Made by a program: the position numbers and the translations under genes. Below, in pieces: positions 37,765 to 47,664 of a stretch of DNA of 64,000 bases. The first letter of the stretch is position 1, and each line of letters opens with the position of its first letter. The DNA is taken from positions 1,353,229 to 1,417,228 of the forward strand of contig NZ_NWTM01000001.1 in the NCBI RefSeq assembly GCF_004137795.1. Reading direction: 5' to 3'. A model generated the notes under the pieces. The model was given only the letters and a program-made list of their open reading frames with translations. It ran no database searches and was not told the origin of the DNA. Origin of the DNA: Pectobacterium zantedeschiae (GTDB lineage Bacteria > Pseudomonadota > Gammaproteobacteria > Enterobacterales > Enterobacteriaceae).

Positions 37765-40542
37765 ATGAACACCTATGCGTTTATCATCAAAGCTAAAGCA
37801 AAATCAGACAAAAAGAGTTTGTTCTGCTGGCTATCTGCTAAATCCGACTCACGTGCAGAACGTGAAATCATGAACATTCTGGAAGACGACGAAATCACAA
37901 CTGGCCGCGGCGGTGATTATAACTTGCCGCTTCGTACTGACTGGTTCGTCGTTGATGACCTTCCTGAGGAAGGCGCTCTGGATGATAAATGGTGCGATCG
38001 CTACGAACTGAATGATGACGGTAAATCGTGGCGTCAAATTCCTAAATCTAAACCAACTTCTACCAACATTCAGGATGAGCACGCCGCTATTACAGGGCAA
38101 ACCGCATCAACTCAATTAGCTGACACACCAGCAACTGACGGCACAATCACTATCGAGCAAGCCTCATTCGCTCAGCGTATTGGCGGCGGCTGGCTGTATA
38201 CGTCATTCGTGGAGCTGTCTGTTATTCAGCAGCGTGAAATCAGCGCATTGCAGCACGACATGGAAGCTACCTATTTCCAAAATTTGTTGCTGGCGCTGAA
38301 CAACGCTAAAGAACTGTTACAAGCACAGCATGTTTTCCCTGACACGCTATTCAGCCTGATTGATGCGATTAAGTCAGTGTGGGCGATGGACGGCAAAACC
38401 CCATCTGTAGGCGACATCGTTTCATTTTCGAAAGAATGGCTGAATGCACGCAATGAAGATTCTACACTGGAGCGATCAGGTCCATATCGTTCAGAGGTTA
38501 CAACGAAGTGGGCGAAGAAATCTGGCGTGCCGCGCACTGAGTCGGGGGCTAATGCTGGTGATGGTAGCAACACTGACCGTGGTTATACCCACACTTTAGA
38601 TACTCTTGATATCGAAATCGCGCTGTTCACGACACCATTTGATTTTGATATCTACAATATTCCCGGCCCTGTTTATCGCCGAGCCAAAGAGATTGTCGCA
38701 AACAAAGAGCAGCCATTTAAAACATGGAGCCAAACTTTGCGACCAATGCCGGGCATTCTGAGCGTGTTCAAAGCAGGGATCGGCGCTCTAATTCGCAAAG
38801 CGAATCAGGATGTGCCCCACTTCCCAGACAGTCTCCAGCGGTACATTAACTCAACGTTGACGGCTGAATATTACACGACGCCGACACCAGAACTGCTGAC
38901 GCTGGCACGTCACGCCCCTGCCAATTCCGCTAAGCAAGAGAACACCGAAACAGACGAAGAATTAGGCACTCAACCTCAAGTTGAAAGCCTTGGTGACGGT
39001 AAGTTCTCTATTGAAGGGTTGATGAATAGCGCCCCCTCAAATGAGGGAGAAAAACCGGAAAATGATGGGGTGGGCAATGTGCAGATGGAAAAGGCTGGCA
39101 ACCAATCGAGCGAAACTAATTCAGCGGTATCAGCGTCAGCGAATGATGATGGCTCTATTAAAGAGGCGAGAGCAGCTCTCGAATCAGCTGTAGATAAGTG
39201 GGTGAGTGAGGGTGCCGCCGCTGAGGAACCAGTAGGGCCGGTAGTCATAGACGAACCGCCCTACTTTGAGCCAGGTCGCTATGAAGGGGTGTCGAATAAC
39301 GATTACCACGCGGCGAATGGCGTCAGCAGCACTCAGGTAAAAGATGCGCGGGTCAGCCTGATGTACTTCAACGCACGCCACGTAGCCAAGACTATCGCAC
39401 GTGAGAACTCCAAAGTGCTGGACATGGGTAACTTGGTGCATGCGCTGGCGCTGCAACCAGAAAACCTGCTGGCTGAATTCAGTATTGAGCCGGTAATACC
39501 TGAGGGCGCATTTACTACGACAGCGACGATCCGCACGTTTATCGATGAGCATAACGCCAGCCTGCCAGCGCTGCTGTCTGCAGACGACATCAAAGCACTG
39601 CTGGAAGAGTACAACGCCACCCTGCCTGATCAGCTTCCACTCGGAACATCTGCGGAAGAAACTTACACGTCATACGAGCAAATGCCGGAGGAATTCCAAC
39701 GCATCGATAACGGTACGAAGCATACTGCTGTCGCAATGAAAGCCTGCATCAAAGAGTACAACGCCACCCTGCCGCCGCAGGTTAAAACCAGCGGGAGCCG
39801 TGACGCGCTGCTCGAGCAACTGGCAATGATCAATCCTGACCAGGTGGCGCAGGAAGCGCAAAAACCACAACCGCTGAAAGTGTCCGGCACAAAGTCCGAT
39901 CTGATTCAGTCCGTTAAATCGGTTAATCCAGATGCGGTATTCGCTGACGAACTGCTTGATGCATGGCGCGAGAATCCCGAAGACAAAATTTTGGTCACCC
40001 GCGCACAGCTGGCCACAGCCCAAGCAATTCAGAAAGCGTTGTTGAGCCACCCAACCGCAGGCAAGCTGCTGACTCACCCGAGCCGCGCCGTTGAGGTGAG
40101 TTATTTCGGATTTGACGACGAAACTGGGCTGGAAGTCCGTGTTCGTCCCGACCTTGAGATCGACCTTGACGGTGTACGCATCGGCTGTGATCTGAAAACA
40201 ATAAGCATGTGGAACGTCAAGCAAGATGGTCTGCGCGCAAAACTTCACCGTGAAATCATAGACCGCGATTACCACCTGAGCGCGGCAATGTATAGCGAAA
40301 CCGCGACGCTCGATCAGTTCTTCTGGATTTTCGTCAACAAAGACGAAAACTACCACTGGATCACCATAGTAGAGGCATCGGAAGAGCTTTTAGAATTGGG
40401 CATGCTGGAGTACCGAAAAACTATGCGTGCGATCGCTACGGGGTTTGATACTGGCGAGTGGCCAGCGCCAATCACTGATGATTACGCGGACGAACTAAAC
40501 GATTTTGACCAGCGTCGTCTTGAAGCACTGCGTGTGGCATAA
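37765..40542 (+). CDS. recE: Exonuclease VIII (RecE-like)
   Basis: 925 residues from the ATG at 37765 (GGAG upstream). The N-terminal half is the poorly understood RecE extension. The nuclease domain spans residues about 500 to 925: NDYHAANGVSSTQVKDA, then LDMGNLVHALALQPE, and the core VRPDLEIDL..CDLKTI and HREIIDRDYHLSAAMYSE. Inside it, residues about 583 to 700 hold repeated EYNATLP-type helices (HeH/SAP-like). It degrades one strand from double-strand ends and works with RecT in homologous recombination. It is larger than the part needed for nuclease activity in E. coli. Confidence 0.9.
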   Translation: MNTYAFIIKAKAKSDKKSLFCWLSAKSDSRAEREIMNILEDDEITTGRGGDYNLPLRTDWFVVDDLPEEGALDDKWCDRYELNDDGKSWRQIPKSKPTSTNIQDEHAAITGQTASTQLADTPATDGTITIEQASFAQRIGGGWLYTSFVELSVIQQREISALQHDMEATYFQNLLLALNNAKELLQAQHVFPDTLFSLIDAIKSVWAMDGKTPSVGDIVSFSKEWLNARNEDSTLERSGPYRSEVTTKWAKKSGVPRTESGANAGDGSNTDRGYTHTLDTLDIEIALFTTPFDFDIYNIPGPVYRRAKEIVANKEQPFKTWSQTLRPMPGILSVFKAGIGALIRKANQDVPHFPDSLQRYINSTLTAEYYTTPTPELLTLARHAPANSAKQENTETDEELGTQPQVESLGDGKFSIEGLMNSAPSNEGEKPENDGVGNVQMEKAGNQSSETNSAVSASANDDGSIKEARAALESAVDKWVSEGAAAEEPVGPVVIDEPPYFEPGRYEGVSNNDYHAANGVSSTQVKDARVSLMYFNARHVAKTIARENSKVLDMGNLVHALALQPENLLAEFSIEPVIPEGAFTTTATIRTFIDEHNASLPALLSADDIKALLEEYNATLPDQLPLGTSAEETYTSYEQMPEEFQRIDNGTKHTAVAMKACIKEYNATLPPQVKTSGSRDALLEQLAMINPDQVAQEAQKPQPLKVSGTKSDLIQSVKSVNPDAVFADELLDAWRENPEDKILVTRAQLATAQAIQKALLSHPTAGKLLTHPSRAVEVSYFGFDDETGLEVRVRPDLEIDLDGVRIGCDLKTISMWNVKQDGLRAKLHREIIDRDYHLSAAMYSETATLDQFFWIFVNKDENYHWITIVEASEELLELGMLEYRKTMRAIATGFDTGEWPAPITDDYADELNDFDQRRLEALRVA

Positions 40543-40552
40543 GGGGGAGATC

Positions 40553-41599
40553 ATGGAAAATACCAGCATCGTAACGACCGAACAGCAAGCACCTAACGTG
40601 ATGAACAATAGCATCCTCCTGATGAGAGCTGACATCATGGAACAGCTAATGAATATTGCCGATGTCATGTCAAAGGGCGTCGCGACAGTTCCTAAGCACC
40701 TGCAAGGAAAGTCGTCTGACTGCCTGGCAATTGTCATGCAAGCTGCACGTTGGGGCATGGACCCATATGCTGTGGGGCAAAAAACGCATTTAGTAAACGG
40801 TCAGCTTGGCTATGAGGCTCAGTTGGTTAACACGGTTATTACAAGCTCCAGCGCGGTACGCGGTCGATTCAAGTATGAATATGGTGGGGATTGGGAAAAG
40901 ATCGTCGGAAAAAAGGACGGGCGCGACGAGTCAGGGCTGTTTATCCGTGTCGGCGCTATTTTACGTGGTGAGCAGGAAATTACATGGGGTGAACCAGTTT
41001 ATCTGGCTGATATTACAACGCGTAATTCCCCGCTCTGGAAGACGGCACCTAAGCAACAGATAGCTTATCTTGCCGTTAAATACTGGGCGCGCCTGTACTG
41101 CTCAGAAGTGATCATGGGTGTGTATAGCCCTGATGAAATAGAGCATCGCACAGAGAAGGAAATCAACCCTACACCGCAGCGTGTCAACCTCAGCGATCTA
41201 CACGCAGACGCGCCAGAAACAACAGTCAGCTCGCAGGAGTCCACCAGCAGTCTCGACTCTTTGGCAGATGATTTCCGTGATCAGATTGAACGGGCCGATG
41301 ATGTTGATAAAACCAAGGCTATTCGTGCTGATATTGAAACTCAAAAATCAGCGCTGGGTACTGCGTTATTCACTGAGCTGAAAAACAAGGCGGTGAAACG
41401 CTATTACCTGGTTAATGCAAAAAACCAGATTGAGGCGGAGATTAACTCCCTGCCCCAGCCTGACGAACCCGATGCCGTGGAGAAATTTGCGGCGCTGGAA
41501 AAATCACTGGCTGCGGCAAAGCGTCACCTCGGCGACGAACTCCATGATCAGTTCGCTGTAACGCTGTGCGATATGAAGCCCGAGTATATAAATAGCTAA
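40553..41599 (+). CDS. recT: RecT-family single-strand annealing protein
   Basis: 348 residues with GGGGGAG before the ATG, ten bases after recE. The conserved core AARWGMDPYAVGQKTHLVNGQLGYEAQLVN is characteristic (shown through its parts WGMDPYAV and LGYEAQLV). A helical, Lys/Glu-rich C-terminal part follows residue 215. It anneals single strands exposed by RecE. Co-transcribed with recE from pL. Confidence 0.87.
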   Translation: MENTSIVTTEQQAPNVMNNSILLMRADIMEQLMNIADVMSKGVATVPKHLQGKSSDCLAIVMQAARWGMDPYAVGQKTHLVNGQLGYEAQLVNTVITSSSAVRGRFKYEYGGDWEKIVGKKDGRDESGLFIRVGAILRGEQEITWGEPVYLADITTRNSPLWKTAPKQQIAYLAVKYWARLYCSEVIMGVYSPDEIEHRTEKEINPTPQRVNLSDLHADAPETTVSSQESTSSLDSLADDFRDQIERADDVDKTKAIRADIETQKSALGTALFTELKNKAVKRYYLVNAKNQIEAEINSLPQPDEPDAVEKFAALEKSLAAAKRHLGDELHDQFAVTLCDMKPEYINS

Positions 41600-41675
41600 A
41601 CCTATTGGGGAGGCTCAACCTCCCCCGCTAAAACTGATTCTGAGAAATCTAAATACATGACGTTATGAGGCGAAT

Positions 41676-41942
41676 ATGGGAAAACTCATCACGCTAAACG
41701 AATGGTGCGATCGTAATTATTCGGGTAACCAGCCAACAATCCAAACCCTACAGCGTTGGGCGCGAGCTGGGAAAATTTACCCAGCACCAGAAAAGCATGG
41801 TCGTGAATATCGAGTCAGCGAAGATGCTGTATTTATCAATCCAAAAGATTACAAACTGTCGCGACGGATAATTGCCGAAAGAAAAGGCTTTAATTCAGAT
41901 TTAGTGAGGAGAATCATTAATGGCAAGGACGACAAGGTATGA
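41676..41942 (+). CDS. xis: Excisionase Xis
   Basis: 88 residues. It resembles lambda Xis: ITLNEWCDRNYSGNQPTIQT, LQRWARAGKIYPAPEKHGRE and a basic end (RRIINGKDDKV). The winged-helix region binds DNA at the att site and directs Int to excision. The gene overlaps int by 23 bases. A short intergenic stretch separates it from recT. Confidence 0.88.
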   Translation: MGKLITLNEWCDRNYSGNQPTIQTLQRWARAGKIYPAPEKHGREYRVSEDAVFINPKDYKLSRRIIAERKGFNSDLVRRIINGKDDKV

Positions 41943-42999
41943 TGCCAATTTGCCGCGCAACCTCACGTATCGTAAGAAATACAAATCATTTTATTGGCGC
42001 AATCCATTAACAGGAAAAGAAATATCTCTGGGACAAATCGCTCGCAGGGATGCGATTAGCCAGGCTATAGAGGCAAATAGTTTTATTGAGCAGAATTTCT
42101 CCCCGATAGCTCTGATTGAAAAGTTAAAAGTGAAAAAAGAACTCACGGTGACCGAGTGGATTGAGCGTTACGATGTAATTATTAAGCGACGAGATCTGGC
42201 GGCTAATACCTACAAAATACGCTCTGGCCAGTTAGCTACAATCCGGCAATCTCTGGGGGGAAAAATACTAAAAGAGGTTACAACGAAAGATATTGCTGAG
42301 TTTTTGGAAATTTATTTGCAGCAAGAAAAGTTATCGATGGCCGCAGGCTTCCGATCTGTTTTATCTGATATTTTCCGCGAGGCTATTGTTGAAGGTCATG
42401 TGGAAAATAATCCAACACTACCCACACGAACCCCGCAACCGAAAGTACAACGAGAGAGGCTTGAACTAGAACAATATAAAGCAATTCGCATTGCTGCTGA
42501 AAAACAGGCTCTTTGGTTTCAATTATCGATGGACTTAGCGCTCGTTACTGGTCAGCGCAGGGAAGATGTTGCTGCAATTAAATTCAGCGATATTGTTGAT
42601 GATCGGCTACTCGTCGAACAGGGGAAAACCGGAAACAAACTGGCGATCCCTCTCGACCTGACAATCGATGCTATAGGGTTGCGCTTATGCGATGTCATTG
42701 AGCAATGCCGTAATGCCAGCAATACAGATTACATGATTAGTGTCGGTATTAGAAAAAATAGCCCTAACGGAGCTGTGGAACTTAATGGGCTAACAAAGGG
42801 GTTTGTTAAAGCAAGAAAGGCATCGGGGATTGAATTAGATGAGAAGCCGCCGACGTTTCATGAAATAAGAAGTCTGGCTGGCAGATTGTATGAGAAAGAA
42901 CGGGGAAAGGAGTTTGCACAGAAATTGCTGGGACATAAATCAGCAAAAATGACTGAGAAATATCTGGATACTCGCGGGAAGGAATATATCTACCTATAA
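41920..42999 (+). CDS. int: Tyrosine-type phage integrase
   Basis: 359 residues. Catalytic residues of the tyrosine recombinase family are all present: Arg213 (TGQRRED), His314 and Arg317 (FHEIRSL), His339 (LLGHKS) and Tyr348 (EKYLD). Residues 1 to 65 form an arm-binding domain and 75 to 165 the core-binding domain. It inserts the prophage at the SdsR locus, only 80 bases beyond its stop. In lambda order, next to xis. Confidence 0.95.
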   Translation: MARTTRYDANLPRNLTYRKKYKSFYWRNPLTGKEISLGQIARRDAISQAIEANSFIEQNFSPIALIEKLKVKKELTVTEWIERYDVIIKRRDLAANTYKIRSGQLATIRQSLGGKILKEVTTKDIAEFLEIYLQQEKLSMAAGFRSVLSDIFREAIVEGHVENNPTLPTRTPQPKVQRERLELEQYKAIRIAAEKQALWFQLSMDLALVTGQRREDVAAIKFSDIVDDRLLVEQGKTGNKLAIPLDLTIDAIGLRLCDVIEQCRNASNTDYMISVGIRKNSPNGAVELNGLTKGFVKARKASGIELDEKPPTFHEIRSLAGRLYEKERGKEFAQKLLGHKSAKMTEKYLDTRGKEYIYL

Positions 43000-43015
43000 A
43001 AGGCCGTATATCAAA

Positions 43016-43046
43016 TTTCGTGGATTTTTCGTGTATTTTCGTGGAT
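43016..43046. repeat. Three phased direct repeats, probable integrase arm sites
   Basis: TTTCGTGGAT (43016), TTTCGTGTAT (43027) and TTTCGTGGAT (43037) repeat with a period of 10 to 11 bases between int and the attachment site. Confidence 0.65.
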
Positions 43047-43078
43047 ATTAAAAATAAAAGCATAAAAATCAACAACAT

Positions 43079-43180
43079 AAAAAAAGACTGAATACGATTC
43101 CTGTATTCAGTCTAGGGAAATGGCCCTTGGGAGAGCCGTGCGCTAAAAGTTGGCATTTATACAAGCTGTACTAGCCCTGT
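43079..43180 (-). ncRNA. sdsR: SdsR (RyeB) small RNA; prophage junction at its 3' end
   Basis: The minus strand carries the conserved core ATGCCAACTTTTAGCGCACG, then GGCTCTCCCAAGGGCC and CCATTTCCCTAGA, and ends in the terminator stem ACTGAATAC/GTATTCAGT with loop AGGAATC and seven T. This matches E. coli SdsR, a stationary-phase RNA, in order and sequence. The 5' end near 43180 is estimated from the E. coli length of about 104 bases. The locus is flanked by yebY as in E. coli. It is a known prophage insertion site; the phage end lies at or just outside the terminator. The antisense RNA RyeA would run on the plus strand. Confidence 0.87.
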
Positions 43181-43315
43181 AGATTTAAGCTTAGCCAACT
43201 CCCCCAGGTTTTCCAGCTTCAACCCACTCGTAATGATCACAAATGGAACAGATTTCACACTTTACCCTAACCATAAAGAAGCAAATAGTTAACATTAATA
43301 GGTAAATCAATCACT

Positions 43316-43672
43316 TCATGGTTTAACATCTGGCTGACACAGTTGCTCTGCACGCTCGATAAATGGCTGAAGGCTTTTTTTCTGACCAGGATGTTTAGGA
43401 TCGTCCAGCCAGATAACGTCTATCGGCTGCGCACTTACCCGACCGGACTTCATCTGCTCAATAGCAACATCATTCAACGGATATTGCATCAGCGTACCGG
43501 TATGCAAGGCGTATAGCGCATTGCCAGGGCGACAAATCAGTTGAACCTCTTCACGCGTGAAAGCCCAGCGATCGCCATATTCAAGCCGACTGATATTTGC
43601 CAGTTTGGCGGCAGCAAAAGCGTTCGCAGAAAGTGAGGTAAGCACGATAGATAGCAAAAATTTATTCATCAT
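43316..43672 (-). CDS. yebY: YebY family protein (DUF2511)
   Basis: 118 residues from the ATG at 43672. A signal peptide ([20 protein letters not shown]) is followed by [36 protein letters not shown] and [12 protein letters not shown], which match E. coli YebY. Periplasmic, with two cysteines; function not well known. Its place beside sdsR is conserved, which confirms the chromosomal junction. Confidence 0.88.
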   Translation of the reverse strand: MMNKFLLSIVLTSLSANAFAAAKLANISRLEYGDRWAFTREEVQLICRPGNALYALHTGTLMQYPLNDVAIEQMKSGRVSAQPIDVIWLDDPKHPGQKKSLQPFIERAEQLCQPDVKP

Positions 43673-43953
43673 GGTATTCCCGACATGCATATTCAAACAA
43701 TGATGTGTGTGAGTTTTACAGCCTTATCCAAATAACAGGAAGACAGCATCAAACCTTATAAAACATAAGGTTGTATATCACGACTAACGCGATCATAGCG
43801 ACAGAAGAAGATGAAGTCGAGCACGAAGCCAAGAATAAAACTTACGGCGAGGTGTAGGTAGAAAAGTCGTTCGAGAGAAGAAATGGCGGGATAAAGAGAA
43901 CATTATCCCGCATTATTCAAATGCGTATTGGCCGACAGAGTTGTCGATTGCCG

Positions 43954-44460
43954 TTAGGCTGACGGTGTCGCCGCAGACATTTTTTTCAGGTCTTGATCGA
44001 TGAAGAACAAACCGCCTTCGCTGGCATTAACCAATGCAAGCTTGTCCAGAATAGAGCGGAACAGTTTCTCTTCTTCATGCTGTTCAGCAACGTACCATTG
44101 CAGGAAGTTAAATGTAGAGTAATCCTGCAAGGCCATCGCAGCATGTGCCAGCTCATTAATTTTTGCTGTGATCAGCTGTTCGTGTTCATAGGTCAGCTTG
44201 AAGACATCAGCCAGTGAATCGAAATCAATCGGCGGAGCCGCAATAGCGCCTAATACAGGCAGGCTTCCCGTGTCATCCAGATAGTCAAACAGGCGCTGCA
44301 TGTGTTGCATTTCTTCCTGAGAATGCGTCTTCAGAAAACTAGATGCACCTTCAAAACCTTTGTCACCGCACCATGCACTCATTTGCAAATACAAATTCGC
44401 AGAATAAAACTCCAGATTAAGTTGCTCGTTCAGCTTCTGAATCATTTCTTTTTTTAACAT
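43954..44460 (-). CDS. ftnA: Non-haem ferritin FtnA
   Basis: 168 residues. Ferroxidase ligands of bacterial ferritin are visible: Glu17 (NLEFYSAN), Glu49/50 and His53 (SQEEMQHM), Glu94 (YEHEQLI) and the C-terminal EQHEEEKLF. It stores iron as a 24-subunit shell. It stands alone; A+T-rich upstream bases may hold iron control (Fur) elements. A short 3' stretch separates it from yebY. Confidence 0.96.
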   Translation of the reverse strand: MLKKEMIQKLNEQLNLEFYSANLYLQMSAWCGDKGFEGASSFLKTHSQEEMQHMQRLFDYLDDTGSLPVLGAIAAPPIDFDSLADVFKLTYEHEQLITAKINELAHAAMALQDYSTFNFLQWYVAEQHEEEKLFRSILDKLALVNASEGGLFFIDQDLKKMSAATPSA

Positions 44461-44830
44461 AGTAACTCCCTATTTTCCCGGCAGGTGAATTTATTTAGGG
44501 CATTATGCCTGAAAAAATAAAATAAAAAACACTTTATTAACATTGAAGAACAATTAACAAAATAAACAATAAAAACAACATATTATGAAATTGTTATTGA
44601 TATTTATTATCACTAAATCATTGATGGAATATATTATTGCGAATCATTTTTATTATCAAAAATAACAACCGAAACTTATGTGACTTATGAAAAAAGCGTA
44701 TTAGAAATTATTCCCATTTCGTAATGAGAATAATAAACATCCACATGATAAGGCGAACACTTGCCATTTCCCTGCTGCTACTTTACCGTGGCATACATGA
44801 GTCTTTAGTCAATAGGCAGGAGAAAGCAGT
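44461..44830. other. Intergenic region ftnA to yecJ-like gene, A+T rich
   Basis: No gene. TTATTGATATTTATTATCAC (near 44594) and ATCATTTTTATTATC (near 44643) resemble Fur sites only loosely. A promoter for ftnA should lie here. Confidence 0.4.
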
Positions 44831-45061
44831 ATGGGATATAATCTGGCGGAACTATCCAAAGAGGATATGGATAAAGTTAACGTAGACTTGGCGGCGTCAG
44901 GCGTTGCCTTCAAAGAACGTTATAATATGCCGGTCATTCCAGAAGTCATTGAAAGAGAACAACCCGAGCATCTACGTAACTACTTTCGTGAACGTGTGAT
45001 GTTTTACCGTCAGCGTTCCCTGCAATTCTCTCGTTTACCTTACGAGCCTAAATCTAAATAG
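44831..45061 (+). CDS. yecJ: YecJ family protein (DUF2766)
   Basis: 76 residues with AGGAG before the ATG. The motif [20 protein letters not shown] followed by [15 protein letters not shown] is the mark of the small YecJ-type proteins, found beside ftn genes in E. coli as well. Highly charged and helical, cytosolic. Function unknown. The symbol follows from recalled synteny and motif, not a search. Confidence 0.65.
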   Translation: MGYNLAELSKEDMDKVNVDLAASGVAFKERYNMPVIPEVIEREQPEHLRNYFRERVMFYRQRSLQFSRLPYEPKSK

Positions 45062-45094
45062 CGGTCCCCTCATCCCAGTTCAAGATTGTTACAC

Positions 45095-45117
45095 CGTGGA
45101 AAACATCCTTTTCCACG
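45095..45117. repeat. 9-base hairpin after the yecJ-like gene
   Basis: CGTGGAAAA and TTTTCCACG pair around CATCC. No T-run follows in either direction, so it is not a plain terminator. Confidence 0.5.
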
Positions 45118-45219
45118 AGTTACATTCGCACACAGCAAAAACGATTTTCTGCTTGCATATCGACTCACACAAGAGGTTAATGGAGTGGCAACCTAACCTT
45201 TTATCAAACGAGGCAAGAT

Positions 45220-45330
45220 ATGAGTAAAGGACTGGATAGCAAAAAGAACAGTAAGAAGAAGCCCCTGAAAACGGCCGCCGAAAAACGAGCCGAGAAAAGG
45301 GCAAAGAAACCGCAGGCTGATATTACCTAA
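45220..45330 (+). CDS. Small lysine-rich protein, 36 residues
   Basis: The ATG has GAGG seven bases upstream. The product begins MSKGLDSKKNSKKKPLKTAA and continues EKRAEKRAKKPQ; over a third of residues are Lys or Arg. Small conserved proteins with this composition exist in enterobacteria, and the ribosome site supports translation. It could bind nucleic acid or ribosomes; this is a guess from charge. Confidence 0.6.
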   Translation: MSKGLDSKKNSKKKPLKTAAEKRAEKRAKKPQADIT

Positions 45331-45366
45331 GTACTGATATTAACTAAGTAAAGTGCCATGCTGATC

Positions 45367-45392
45367 GGGTAAACCCGAAGACGGGTTTACCC
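45367..45392. terminator. Perfect 11-base hairpin between convergent genes
   Basis: GGGTAAACCCG and CGGGTTTACCC pair around AAGA. It lies between the small plus-strand gene and ptrB on the minus strand and may end transcription from both sides. Confidence 0.65.
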
Positions 45393-45414
45393 ACATAGCC
45401 GCAGTTGTTAGCCC

Positions 45415-47466
45415 TTACTCGTGACTTTCCTCTGCCTTTTCAAGCACCATTAATAGGAAAGCATACTCTAGGGCAATATCATCATAGCGTTTGAAGCGTC
45501 CCGATTTTCCGCCGTGCCCAGCCTCCATATCGGTGTACAACAGTACCAGACTCTCGTCTGTTTTTACTTCCCGCAATTTCGCTACCCACTTTGCAGGTTC
45601 CCAATACTGAACCTGAGAATCGTGTAATCCGGTAGTCACCAGCAAATGGGGATAGCCCTGTGCGGTAATACCATCATAGGGGCTGTACTGCTTGATGTAG
45701 TCATAGTAGGTTTGTTCATTCGGATCGCCCCACTCGTCATACTCTCCGGTCGTCAGCGGAATCGACTCATCCAGCATTGTCGTCAGTACATCAACGAACG
45801 GAACCTGAGCGACAACACCTTTAAACAGATCGGGCGCCATATTCACGACCGCGCCCATCAGTAAACCTCCCGCGCTGCCCCCCATGGCAAACATATTTTT
45901 CCTGTCGCCGTAACCTTTTTCTATCAATGCCTGAGACACATCGATGAAATCTGTAAAAGAATGCATCTTATTAAGCAGGCGACCATCGTCATACCACTGC
46001 TGTCCGAGTTCGCCACCACCGCGAATGTGCGTTAAGGCAAAAACAAATCCACGATCTAGCAGGCTTAGACGGCTAACGCTGAAGTCAGGATCCATGCTAT
46101 TTCCATATGCGCCATAGCCATAAACCAGTATCGGATTCTTACCTGGGCTAAAATGGGCGCGATGGTAAACCAAAGAAACGGGCACTTCGACACCGTCTCG
46201 GACGGTGATCCACAAGCGCTCGCTCCGATAGTTATCCGGGGAGAAATCTTTCACCTCAGCTTGTTTAAGTAACTGCTGCTCACCCGTGTCAAGATTCAGT
46301 TCATATTGCGAACTAGGGGTTGTCATTGATGAATAACCATATCGCACCAATGCCGTTTCTGGCGTAGGGTTGTAAGACAGCCACGTCACATAGCTCGCGT
46401 CATTGAAGGTGATCGCTTTTTCTTCCTGTGTATGCCAGTGAATCTGACGTAAGCTGGTCAAACCGCGCTCTCGTTCTTCCACCACCAGCCAATCACGGAA
46501 AAGTTCGAAACTCTCCAGCACGCGGTGTTCACGTGGGGCAATCAGTGTTTCCAGCGTTTGCTCATCAGGCTTACCAGAACGGTAAAGACCAAAGTTTTTT
46601 CCTTCCCGGTTGGAACGCAGATAAAACTGCCCCTGATAGTGATCAATGCCATATTCATGATCTTTCCGACGTGGAATACATACCTGCGGCACCGCGTCTG
46701 GGATTGTCGCATCAAGCAATAGCACTTCAGTCGTCGTGGTGCTGCTGAGATAAACAGTGATGTAGTGCTCTGATGTCGTTTTACTCAGACTGACATAATA
46801 CGTATCGTCTTTCTCTTCATACACCAGCTCATCCTGCGCCGGATCGCTCCCCAAGCGATGACGGTAGACCTGATACGGCAACAGCGTTTGCTCGTGTTTA
46901 CGCACGTAGTACAGCATCGTCGAATCTGCCGACCATTCCGCACCTGCGGTCACATTTTCGATCACATCCGGTAGCCATTCGTCGCGATTCAGATCACGAA
47001 AGCGAATTGTGTACTGCCGACGAGATAAAAAATCCTCCGAGAGCGCCAACAGCGAATTGTTCGGGCTAATTTCAAGCGCACCGAGACTATAAAATTCATG
47101 CCCTTCCGCGCGTTGATTTCCGTCCAATAACGTTTCCCATTCTTCTGTTGTCTGTTCAGGCTGGCGCAGATAGATGGCGTACTCTTTACCGTGCTCATAG
47201 CGGCTTTGGTAGCGATATCCTTTTCTGACATACGGCACAGACATATCCGTCGACGGAATGCGTTTAACCATTTCGTCATACAACGATCGTTTACGCGCCT
47301 CGTGAGGTGCCATGATAGCTTCGCTATAGGCATTTTCCTGTTCCAGATAGGCTAACACCTGCGGATCGGCACGCTGGTCATCACGCAGCCAGTAATAGTT
47401 ATCGATTCGCGTATCACCATGTGTGCTTATCGCGTGGGGTCTTTTTTCAGCTTGCGGTGTCTTCAT
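45415..47466 (-). CDS. ptrB: Oligopeptidase B
   Basis: 683 residues from the ATG at 47466. The sequence follows E. coli PtrB along its length. The serine peptidase triad is present: Ser in MGGSAGG (near 530), Asp in [12 protein letters not shown] (near 617) and His in GHGGKSGRF (near 652). The N-terminal two thirds form the beta-propeller ([11 protein letters not shown] start). It cleaves peptides after Lys and Arg in the cytosol. Divergent from purT. Confidence 0.96.
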   Translation of the reverse strand: MKTPQAEKRPHAISTHGDTRIDNYYWLRDDQRADPQVLAYLEQENAYSEAIMAPHEARKRSLYDEMVKRIPSTDMSVPYVRKGYRYQSRYEHGKEYAIYLRQPEQTTEEWETLLDGNQRAEGHEFYSLGALEISPNNSLLALSEDFLSRRQYTIRFRDLNRDEWLPDVIENVTAGAEWSADSTMLYYVRKHEQTLLPYQVYRHRLGSDPAQDELVYEEKDDTYYVSLSKTTSEHYITVYLSSTTTTEVLLLDATIPDAVPQVCIPRRKDHEYGIDHYQGQFYLRSNREGKNFGLYRSGKPDEQTLETLIAPREHRVLESFELFRDWLVVEERERGLTSLRQIHWHTQEEKAITFNDASYVTWLSYNPTPETALVRYGYSSMTTPSSQYELNLDTGEQQLLKQAEVKDFSPDNYRSERLWITVRDGVEVPVSLVYHRAHFSPGKNPILVYGYGAYGNSMDPDFSVSRLSLLDRGFVFALTHIRGGGELGQQWYDDGRLLNKMHSFTDFIDVSQALIEKGYGDRKNMFAMGGSAGGLLMGAVVNMAPDLFKGVVAQVPFVDVLTTMLDESIPLTTGEYDEWGDPNEQTYYDYIKQYSPYDGITAQGYPHLLVTTGLHDSQVQYWEPAKWVAKLREVKTDESLVLLYTDMEAGHGGKSGRFKRYDDIALEYAFLLMVLEKAEESHE

Positions 47467-47605
47467 CGCGTCGGATCTCATTGTCTTGACATAAAATTTT
47501 CACTCAGTAAGAAGAGTGGCACGATTGCCCAACAATGCCAAGCTACGCCCTTGTCTCTTGGTGCGCTTTTGCGGAACGCCTCCAGGGCATCCCTCTTTAA
47601 TGCGC

Positions 47606-47628
47606 ACGCAAACGTTTTCGTTTATACT
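47606..47628 (+). promoter_or_regulatory. PurR box and -10 of purT
   Basis: ACGCAAACGTTTTCGT (47606..47621) fits the PurR operator consensus; TATACT (47623..47628) is a good -10. It lies 37 bases before the purT start. Confidence 0.88.
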
Positions 47629-47664
47629 GCGGCCATTTTTCACAACCCGATCAGGTATAAGGTT

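Noticed and set aside
39670-40356. 228-codon minus-strand frame inside recE
   Set aside because: Antisense to the conserved nuclease domain of recE.
43756-43890. Minus-strand frame encoding a hydrophobic stretch (YLHLAVSFILGFVLDFIFFC)
   Set aside because: It looks protein-like but has no usable start codon after the upstream stop; possibly a gene relic, not called.
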